From Rhizobium alarense (GTDB lineage: Bacteria; Pseudomonadota; Alphaproteobacteria; Rhizobiales; Rhizobiaceae), in NCBI RefSeq assembly GCF_021555155.1, contig NZ_JAKGBU010000047.1, positions 1-41,254 of the forward strand: a stretch of 41,254 nt of DNA, in the 5' to 3' direction. The notes under the pieces were generated by a model. The model ran no database searches, had not been told where the DNA came from, and worked only from the letters and a program-made list of their open reading frames with translations. Positions 35,587 to 41,254 of the stretch are shown piece by piece; position 1 is the stretch's first letter, and each line of letters starts with the position of its first letter. A program made the translations under genes and the position numbers.

Positions 35587-37890
35587 ATGGCCAACACGGA
35601 TTTCATCGGCAAGCGTTCGAAAGCCGCCGGCGGCTGGGGGGCGCTGAAGAGCTGCGGCAAGCGCCTGCTCGAGACCGGTTCGCCGATCGCCGGCGCCCGC
35701 GCCATGCTGAAGGCCAACCAGCCGGACGGCTTCGACTGCCCCGGCTGCGCCTGGGGCGATCCCGAACACGGTTCCTCCTTCGAGTTCTGCGAAAACGGCG
35801 TGAAAGCAGTTGCCTGGGAGGCGACCGAGAAGCGCGTGACGCCGGATTTCTTCGCGGCACACACCGTCTCGGAACTGCGCACCTGGACGGACTACGCGCT
35901 GGAGCACGAGGGACGGCTGACCCATCCCATGCGCTACGATCGCGCGACGGACCGCTACGCAGCCGTCGACTGGGGGACGGCCTTCGCCGACATCGGCGCG
36001 ATCCTGCGCGACCTCGATCATCCCGACCGGGCGGAATTCTATACGTCCGGGCGGGCGAGCAACGAGGCGGCCTATCTCTATCAGCTCTTCGTGCGGCTCT
36101 ACGGCACGAACAATTTCCCCGATTGCTCCAACATGTGCCACGAGGCGAGCGGCGTCGCGCTGCGTCAGGCGATCGGCGTCGGCAAGGGCACCGTGCTGCT
36201 CGAGGATTTCGAGAAGGCGGACGCGATCTTCGTCATCGGCCAGAATCCGGGGACGAACCATCCGCGCATGCTGGGCGACCTGCGCCGGGCGGCCGAGCGC
36301 GGCGTCAGGATCGTCGTCTTCAATCCGGTGCGCGAGCGCGGCCTCGAGCGCTTCTCCGACCCGCAGGACAAGCTGGAAATGCTGCGCGGCGGCAGCACGT
36401 CGATCGCCAGCAGCTACTACCAGCCGCGGCTCGGCGGCGACATGGCGGCCGTGCGCGGCATGGCCAAGGCGGTTTTCGCCGCCGACGAGGCGGCATTGGC
36501 CGACGGCGGACCGTCGATCCTCGACCGCGCCTTTCTTGCCGAGCATACGACGGATTTCGATGCCTACAGAAAGGCCGTCGAGGCGACCGGCTGGGCGGAA
36601 ATCGAAGACCAGTCGGGCCTCTCACGCGCGCAGATCGAGGAAGCGGCCGCCGTCTATATGGCGGCCGAGCGCGTCATCTGCACCTGGGCGATGGGCGTGA
36701 CACAGCATCGCCATTCCGTGGCGACGATCCGCGAGATTGCGAACTTCATGTTCCTGCGCGGCAATGTCGGCAAGCCCGGCGCGGGCCTTTGCCCGGTGCG
36801 CGGCCATTCCAACGTACAGGGCGACCGCACCGTCGGCATCAACGAGAAGCCGCCTGCCGCCTTCCTCGACGCGCTGGAGCGCGAATTCGGCTTCGAGGTG
36901 CCGCGCCGGAACGGCCACAACGTGCTCGGCGCCATTGGCGCGATGCTCGACGGCTCCGCCCGGGCCTTCATCGGGCTCGGCGGCAACTTCGCTCGCGCGA
37001 CACCCGACAGCACGCTGATCGCCAAGGCGCTCTCGTCGCAAAAGCTGACGGTTCATATCGCGACGAAACTCAACCATTCGCACCTGCTGCCGGGCGAGGC
37101 GGGCTACGTGCTCCCCTGCCTCGGCCGCACCGAGATCGACCGCAACGCGGCCGGCGTGGCGCAGATCGTCACCGTCGAGGATTCGATGAGCATGGTGCAC
37201 GGCTCCGGCGGCATCAACCGGCCGGCCTCGCCCGCGTTGCGCTCCGAGGTGGCGATCGTTGCCGGTATCGCGGCCGCGACCGTCGGCTCGTCGATCATCG
37301 ACTGGCTCTGGCTCGCCGACGACCACGACCGCATCCGCGACCTCATCGAACGCACCATTCCGGGCTTCGAGCGCTACAACGAGCGGGTCCGCCAGCCGCG
37401 CGGCTTCCACCTGCGCAATGCAGCCACGCACCGCGAGTGGAACACGCCGGCGGCGAAGGCGACCTTCTCCTCCGTGGCCCTGCCGGCAGCGACGGAACAC
37501 CAGATCGCAAGCGGCGGAGACGGAATATTCGTCCTGCAGACCTTCCGCTCGCACGACCAGTACAACACGACGGTCTACGGTATGGACGACCGCTACCGCG
37601 GCGTCTACGGCGAGCGGCGCGTCGTCTTCATGAACCCTGGCGACATGGACCGGATGGGCTTCCGGCCCGCCGAACGCATCGACATCGTCGGCCGCCATGA
37701 CGACGGGATCTCGCGCGTCGCCGAGGACTTCCGCCTCGTGCCCTATGACATCCCGCGCGGTTCGGTCGCCGGCTACTATCCGGAACTGAACGTGCTTGTG
37801 CCGCTCTCGACTTTCGGATCGGAGAGCGACACGCCGGCGTCGAAGTCGGTGCTCGTCTCGTTCCGCCGCCGAAAGGCCGAGGCCGCGTGA
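35587..37890 (+). CDS. FdhF/YdeP family molybdopterin oxidoreductase
   Basis: A 767-aa bis-MGD oxidoreductase related to formate dehydrogenase alpha subunits, of the YdeP type. The N-terminus has C51, C54 and C68 (DCPGCAWGDPEHGSSFEFC), short of the standard four-Cys cluster spacing. The metal-ligand position of E. coli FdhH (Sec-His) appears here as Cys184-His185 in FPDCSNMCHEASG. Later blocks include NPGTNHPRM, GNVGKPGAGLCPVRGHSNVQGDRTVG and a C-terminal molydop-binding domain. Physiological substrate unknown (YdeP is linked to acid resistance). The ATG at 35587 has GGAG nine bases ahead. It overlaps the next gene by 4 bp. Confidence 0.9.
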   Translation: MANTDFIGKRSKAAGGWGALKSCGKRLLETGSPIAGARAMLKANQPDGFDCPGCAWGDPEHGSSFEFCENGVKAVAWEATEKRVTPDFFAAHTVSELRTWTDYALEHEGRLTHPMRYDRATDRYAAVDWGTAFADIGAILRDLDHPDRAEFYTSGRASNEAAYLYQLFVRLYGTNNFPDCSNMCHEASGVALRQAIGVGKGTVLLEDFEKADAIFVIGQNPGTNHPRMLGDLRRAAERGVRIVVFNPVRERGLERFSDPQDKLEMLRGGSTSIASSYYQPRLGGDMAAVRGMAKAVFAADEAALADGGPSILDRAFLAEHTTDFDAYRKAVEATGWAEIEDQSGLSRAQIEEAAAVYMAAERVICTWAMGVTQHRHSVATIREIANFMFLRGNVGKPGAGLCPVRGHSNVQGDRTVGINEKPPAAFLDALEREFGFEVPRRNGHNVLGAIGAMLDGSARAFIGLGGNFARATPDSTLIAKALSSQKLTVHIATKLNHSHLLPGEAGYVLPCLGRTEIDRNAAGVAQIVTVEDSMSMVHGSGGINRPASPALRSEVAIVAGIAAATVGSSIIDWLWLADDHDRIRDLIERTIPGFERYNERVRQPRGFHLRNAATHREWNTPAAKATFSSVALPAATEHQIASGGDGIFVLQTFRSHDQYNTTVYGMDDRYRGVYGERRVVFMNPGDMDRMGFRPAERIDIVGRHDDGISRVAEDFRLVPYDIPRGSVAGYYPELNVLVPLSTFGSESDTPASKSVLVSFRRRKAEAA

Positions 37891-38198
37891 GCGGCGACCC
37901 GGCCGAGCGCTGCATGGCGCTCGTCGAAGCCACCCTCTCGACCGACGGCGCAGCATTGACGCCGCTTGCCGCGGCCATCCTGGCGGCCTGCCATCTGGGC
38001 ATCGCGGCCGACAGCCGCAGCTTCGCCCGGGCGCTGGGGCTCGCTCATGCCTTCGTTCTGCGCGAGATCGAGGACCTCGTCTCGGAGCGCCGCCTGCTCG
38101 TCGTCACCGATCGGGACCGCAGGACGCAGCGCATCTTCTACCGCCTGAGCGAGGCCGGCGAACGGCGCCTCGGCGCGGCCGCCCTCAGCCTCTGCTGA
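37887..38198 (+). CDS. Winged-helix DNA-binding-type protein coupled to the oxidoreductase
   Basis: A 103-aa helical protein with a MarR/PadR-like winged helix: AAAILAACHLGIAADSRSFARALGLAHAFVLREIEDLVSERRLLVVTDRDRRTQRIFYRLSEAGERRL. The helix-turn-helix lies around residues 40-62 and the Asp/Arg-rich wing around 72-88. It may regulate the upstream oxidoreductase operon. The GTG start overlaps the oxidoreductase stop (GTGA), so it is co-translated with it, and its last 14 bp overlap the convergent galM gene. No FdhD chaperone gene is adjacent. Confidence 0.75.
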   Translation: MSGDPAERCMALVEATLSTDGAALTPLAAAILAACHLGIAADSRSFARALGLAHAFVLREIEDLVSERRLLVVTDRDRRTQRIFYRLSEAGERRLGAAALSLC

Positions 38199-39201
38199 AG
38201 ACATAATCCGTCTCCTGCCGCAGCACCTCGCCGGGACGCAGAACCGCCTCGGGAAAGCCGCCGTGGTTGACCGCATCCGGCCAGATCTGCGTCTCCAGGC
38301 AAAAGCCGGCGAAGGGACCGTAGCGACGGCCGTCAAGCCCCGGCACCGGCACGTCCATCTTGAAGCCGGTGTAGAGTTGCACGCCCGGCTCCGTCGTGCG
38401 GACCTCCAGCGACACACCGGACAGGACGCTGCGCACCATCGCAACCGGCGCCTTTTGCCGGCGCTCGGGCGTCAGGCAGAAATTGTGGTCGTAGCCGATC
38501 TTCTCGCCCTCCGTCTGGATGCGCATCGACGTCGGTGCCCTGAGATCGAAGACCGTGCCGTCGACGGGACGGATCTCGCCGGTCGGGATCTGCCGCTGGT
38601 CGGTCGGAAGATAGTGATCGGCGGCGATCCGGATCTCGTGGGCGAAGGCGTCCGGCTCTCCGTCGAGATTGAAATAGCTGTGCTGGCAGACATTTGCGAT
38701 GGTCGCGGCGTCGGTGACGCTTTCATAGACGACCGACAGAATGCCGGCGCCGGTGAGCCGGTACGTGCAGGTGATGTCGCAGTTGCCCGGATAGCCGGCG
38801 CGGCCGTCCGGATCGCGGATGGCGAGAACCACATGGCTTTCCGACTGCGCGACGATCCGCCAGTTGCGTTTGGCGATGCCGTCGCTGCCGCCGTGCAGGT
38901 GCGTGATACCGTTCTCATTCAGCTCGAGCTGGCGGGTCATGCCGTCGATCGCGAAACGGCCATTGCCGACCCGGTTCGCGTTGCGGCCCGGCGTCGCGCC
39001 GAAATAGGGCGAATGGACTAGATAGGAGCCGAGATCCTCGAAACCCAGCACCAGGGGCGCATCGTGCCCGTCGAGCCGGAGATCCTGGATGATGGCGCCA
39101 TAGGTCAGGACATGCGCCGTCAGTCCGCCACCCGCAAGCGCGATGCGATCGACCGGCTCCCCGGTTGGAAGTGTGCCGAACGGTTCGTTCGATGCGTTCA
39201 C
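38185..39201 (-). CDS. galM: Aldose 1-epimerase (galactose mutarotase family)
   Basis: Interconverts alpha and beta anomers of aldoses. The 338-aa protein has GMTRQLELNENGITHLHGGSDGI, the catalytic His in VCQHSYFNLDGE and the catalytic Glu in AGFCLETQIWPDAVNH. An upstream region rich in Arg/Gly would extend the frame to 39240, but the GTG at 39201 follows AGGAGG directly and starts before the conserved PFGTLPTGE, so it is preferred. No sugar transport genes adjoin, so the specific aldose is not known. Confidence 0.92.
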   Translation of the reverse strand: MNASNEPFGTLPTGEPVDRIALAGGGLTAHVLTYGAIIQDLRLDGHDAPLVLGFEDLGSYLVHSPYFGATPGRNANRVGNGRFAIDGMTRQLELNENGITHLHGGSDGIAKRNWRIVAQSESHVVLAIRDPDGRAGYPGNCDITCTYRLTGAGILSVVYESVTDAATIANVCQHSYFNLDGEPDAFAHEIRIAADHYLPTDQRQIPTGEIRPVDGTVFDLRAPTSMRIQTEGEKIGYDHNFCLTPERRQKAPVAMVRSVLSGVSLEVRTTEPGVQLYTGFKMDVPVPGLDGRRYGPFAGFCLETQIWPDAVNHGGFPEAVLRPGEVLRQETDYVFSRG

Positions 39202-39445
39202 GAAACCTCCTCCTCCTCGCGGCCTCTCGCCGCGCGGCAACCTGCGTCAATTCGCAAGCTGGCTCAAGCCAAAAATCATACTTTTGAGGGCGCAGCGATC
39301 AGCGCCCGGCCGGCGAGCCGGGCGAAGGTCGAGCTAGACCGTCTCCGGCAGTTCGGTCTCGTAGAGGGCGGGACAGGCGGCCCAGACGCGCCGCCAGTCA
39401 GCCGTCTTCGGGAAGAAGCGGCCGGATGGCACGGCTCGACGGGCG

Positions 39446-40369
39446 TTATCCCCCGGTTCCGATGCTTTCGACCGCGTAGGGGGTGGTCTGGTAGATCTCG
39501 TTAATCCAGTTGCCGAAGAGCAGATGGGCATGGCTGCGCCAGCGGTTCTGCGGCGTGATCGACGGATCGTTGTGCGGAAAATAGTTCTTCGGCATCTTGA
39601 TCGGCACGCCGGCATTCACATCCCGGAAATATTCGTCGGCAAGCGAGGTGGAATCATATTCCACATGGTTGAAGATGTAGAGCCGGTTGCCGGCTTTTTC
39701 CTGCACCAGGCAGACGCCCGTTTCGTCGGATTCCATCAGGATCTCGAGTTCGGGAACACGGGCAATGTCCTCGGCGCGCACCTCCGTCCAGCGCGAGACG
39801 GGAATCTGGAAGTCGTCCGAGAAGCCGTTCAGGTAGACGGAGGAGGGTTTGCGATTATGGTGGCGGTAGACGCCGAAGGCCTTTTCCGCGAGCGGGTGTT
39901 TCGGTACACCATGGAAATGGTAGATCGCGGCCATCGCGCCCCAGCAGACATTGAGCGTCGAATGCACGTTCGTCACTGTCCAGTCGAGGATCTGCTTCAT
40001 CTCGCCCCAGTAGGTAACGTCCTCGAAATCGAGGGCTTCGACCGGGGCACCGGTGATGATGAAGCCGTCGAACTTGCGGTGCTTCACCTCGTCCCAGGTT
40101 TCGTAGAAGGCGAGCAGATGGTCCTCGGAGGTGTTCTTGGCCTTGTGGCCGCCGACACGCACGAGCGAGAGCTCCACCTGCAGCGGGGAAGCGCCGACGA
40201 GGCGCGCCATCTGCACCTCCGTCTTGATCTTGTTCGGCATCAGGTTGAGAAGCCCTATCTGCAGCGGGCGGATATCCTGCCGGATCGCCACCGTCTCGGT
40301 CATCACCCGCACGCCCTCGTGAACGAGGGTCTGGAAGGCGGGCAGCGTGTCGGGAATCTTGATGGGCAT
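39446..40369 (-). CDS. metA: Homoserine O-acyltransferase MetA, predicted acetyl-CoA specific
   Basis: First committed step of methionine synthesis: activates homoserine for sulfur transfer. The 307-aa protein is full-length MetA. Catalytic residues fall at the standard positions: Cys142 (VCWGA), His235 and Glu237 (FNHVEYD). Position 111 is Glu (TGAPVEAL), which in studied MetA enzymes goes with acetyl-CoA use, while Gly111 goes with succinyl-CoA; this is an inference from one residue. The ATG has no good Shine-Dalgarno (only AACGG), consistent with control by the upstream SAM-II riboswitch and terminator. Confidence 0.96.
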   Translation of the reverse strand: MPIKIPDTLPAFQTLVHEGVRVMTETVAIRQDIRPLQIGLLNLMPNKIKTEVQMARLVGASPLQVELSLVRVGGHKAKNTSEDHLLAFYETWDEVKHRKFDGFIITGAPVEALDFEDVTYWGEMKQILDWTVTNVHSTLNVCWGAMAAIYHFHGVPKHPLAEKAFGVYRHHNRKPSSVYLNGFSDDFQIPVSRWTEVRAEDIARVPELEILMESDETGVCLVQEKAGNRLYIFNHVEYDSTSLADEYFRDVNAGVPIKMPKNYFPHNDPSITPQNRWRSHAHLLFGNWINEIYQTTPYAVESIGTGG

Positions 40370-40390
40370 CGTTTCAACCGTTCGAACAAC

Positions 40391-40422
40391 AAAAAACCGG
40401 CGGCGATGAAATCGCGACCGGT
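40391..40422 (-). terminator. Intrinsic terminator between the SAM-II riboswitch and metA
   Basis: On the minus strand, ACCGG-TC-GCGAT, loop TTC, ATCGC-CG-CCGGT, then TTTTTT. A 10-bp stem with a 2x2 internal mismatch and a six-U tail is a classic rho-independent terminator. It sits about 30 nt downstream of the riboswitch and 22 bp ahead of the metA ATG, so transcription through it must be conditional. Confidence 0.9.
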
Positions 40423-40450
40423 CCGTGGGAAGTTTCGTCTTCTCGCGGCC

Positions 40451-40502
40451 CTTTAGCGAATTCTTTTACGTGGCTGCAAGCCGGCCGGCCAAATCACCAC
40501 GG
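40451..40502 (-). promoter_or_regulatory. SAM-II riboswitch upstream of metA
   Basis: The RNA has the SAM-II core: P1 CGTGG (40501-40497) with CCACG (40473-40469), the conserved GGCTTGCAGCCACG segment, and a pseudoknot in which TTTGGC (40493-40488) pairs with GCTAAA (40457-40452), including one G-U pair. This is the alphaproteobacterial metA element, which binds SAM and lowers metA expression. Confidence 0.95.
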
Positions 40503-40959
40503 AACGAGCCCCTAGATAGCGCCGCCCGATCCGAGAATCAATGCGAATGCCGCAACATCGTTCGCGCCGTGTCCCAAAGGCCAGCCGTTCGAAGAGCCGG
40601 GCATCCCGCTCGTGCTTCGAAAGTCTGCCGTGGCGGGATCGCCGGCAGCCTGTCGCGACGGTTGTCGTCATCGGCCCCGCCCCCTGTATCCGGCCCATGC
40701 CGGCGCCGCCGCGGTGCCGCCGGCACCCATTCCCGCCCTGCAGGCACATGCCTCCGGCCCGAACGGCCCGCGGGAACGATCCGGACCTTCGGGACGGAGT
40801 CCCGGATCCTCCGCCGGCAACTGCCGGCTTTCGAACCGCCCGACGCCGCACATCCGTCCGTTCGATCGTTCCGGCACCGGGGCCAGTCAGGAGATCCCTT
40901 GCAGGTACCAGGGTGCGGACCCATTAAATTGGTCCATTCTGCGTGACGGATTTTGCGCC
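40503..40959. other. Region without a convincing gene
   Basis: About 457 bp upstream of the riboswitch. Open frames exist on both strands, but their products are Arg/Pro-rich with no recognisable domain or Shine-Dalgarno and look like GC-driven open frames. It must include the metA promoter, for which I see no strong match. A partial palindrome GGACC-N9-GGTCC lies at 40917-40935, just before the rpsU remnant. Confidence 0.5.
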
Positions 40960-41049
40960 CGGACGGCCTATGAGAAGCCTTCGGAAAAGCGGGCACGGGA
41001 AAAGGCCGAGGCCGTGCGGCGGGCGCGCAAGCTGGCACGCAAGAAGGCC
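40960..41049 (+). pseudogene. rpsU: Fragment of ribosomal protein S21 (rpsU)
   Basis: Thirty codons encode [30 protein letters not shown] in three pieces ([30 protein letters not shown]), which match the C-terminal half of rhizobial S21. The N-terminal half is missing: the bases before 40960 encode unrelated residues and no start codon lies close in frame. Past 41049 the frame diverges and reads on through the terminator at 41162-41218. This is a 5'-truncated relic; an intact rpsU must exist elsewhere. Confidence 0.82.
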
Positions 41050-41161
41050 CGCGCGAAGGGCTTCTCCGGCACCGAGGAACAAGGCCTCAAGCCCGGGCCG
41101 CCGCGGCGCCGTCTGAGCATGACGGTGTTCGGAACGCCGGGCGGCGGCCTTGCGCCACACC

Positions 41162-41218
41162 CCCGTCAAACGAAGAACCCCGGCCTTCAGGGGTGGCCGG
41201 GGTTCTTCGTTTGACGGG
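41162..41218. terminator. Second copy of the strong bidirectional hairpin terminator
   Basis: The 24-bp arms 41162-41185 and 41195-41218 are identical to those at 94-150; only the 9-base loop differs. It lies 19 bases beyond the stop of the right-end partial gene. Confidence 0.85.
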
Positions 41219-41237
41219 AGGATGTCGTCGAGTGGTC

Positions 41238-41254
41238 TCAGTGGCAGACGCGGA
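41238..41254 (-). CDS. Extreme C-terminus of a gene related to the left-end partial gene
   Basis: Only the stop and four codons (RVCH) are in the window. They match the end of the left-end gene, and identity continues through the spacer and terminator. The product cannot be identified from this fragment alone. Confidence 0.5.

Larger units (their letters stand above)
41148..41254 (-). repeat. Right arm of the 107-bp inverted repeat bounding the window
   Basis: Reverse-complement partner of 58-164 (102 of 107 identical, no gaps). It contains the hairpin terminator and the last codons of the minus-strand partial gene, and it ends exactly at the window edge. Confidence 0.95.

Noticed and set aside
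39334-39445. A short minus-strand reading frame after metA ending ALYETELPETV
   Set aside because: It looks slightly protein-like, and could be a relic of an extended metA tail or another gene, but only about 31 codons follow a possible GTG, with no Shine-Dalgarno and no recognised family.
40538-41038. Overlapping open frames on both strands upstream of the rpsU relic
   Set aside because: Products are Arg/Pro/Gly-rich without domains; the only recognisable coding similarity in this stretch is the S21 fragment.

Overview
The window reads as ordinary chromosome from a GC-rich alphaproteobacterium, most likely Rhizobiaceae (Rhizobium/Agrobacterium/Sinorhizobium/Shinella group; genus not resolved). 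Supporting evidence: a rplU-rpmA / obgE-proB-proA-nadD-rsfS-rlmH-envC-ctpA block, an imuA-imuB-dnaE2 mutagenesis cassette behind a GAAC-N7-GAAC LexA box, a bfd-bfr pair behind an Irr/ICE-like motif, and a SAM-II riboswitch in front of metA.

Layout. 1-164: the last 24 codons of an inward-pointing gene and a strong hairpin terminator. 189-3341: ridA-like and leuD, a VOC protein, a small membrane protein, then a CoA-ester lyase coupled to a DUF1737 protein. 3351-5932: a SPINDLY/OGT-like TPR glycosyltransferase and a small zincin metallopeptidase. 6065-11864: LexA-controlled imuA-imuB-dnaE2. 11992-12938: iron storage (bfd, bfr). 12979-23532 (minus strand): DUF3830, rppH, a divergent polysaccharide deacetylase, ctpA, envC-like, rlmH, rsfS, nadD, proA, proB, obgE. 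23620-24480: a plus-strand endonuclease/exonuclease/phosphatase-family gene interrupting this block. 24528-26538: two tandem GNATs, rpmA, rplU. 26865-28208: a coiled-coil protein and tRNA-Ser(CGA). 28355-35304: cfa-like, an ABC-F ATPase, a 54-aa protein, a BaiN-type flavoprotein, ugd and a 3-hydroxyisobutyrate-dehydrogenase-type enzyme. 35587-39201: an FdhF/YdeP molybdo-oxidoreductase coupled to a winged-helix protein, then galM. 39446-40502: metA with its terminator and SAM-II riboswitch. 40503-41254: mostly non-coding, with a decayed rpsU (S21) fragment, then an inverted copy of the left-end gene tail and terminator.

How the genes work together. imuA-imuB-dnaE2 form an SOS-inducible translesion system. 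bfd-bfr store and release iron. envC, ctpA and the deacetylase form an envelope/division group next to translation and NAD/proline housekeeping genes. metA is feedback-controlled by SAM through RNA.

The most unusual points are structural. Both ends of the window carry the same 107-bp sequence in opposite orientation (5 mismatches), containing a gene tail and a 24-bp perfect hairpin, and the right copy sits beside a truncated rpsU remnant. I found no phage, CRISPR array, intact insertion sequence or clearly new multi-gene system.
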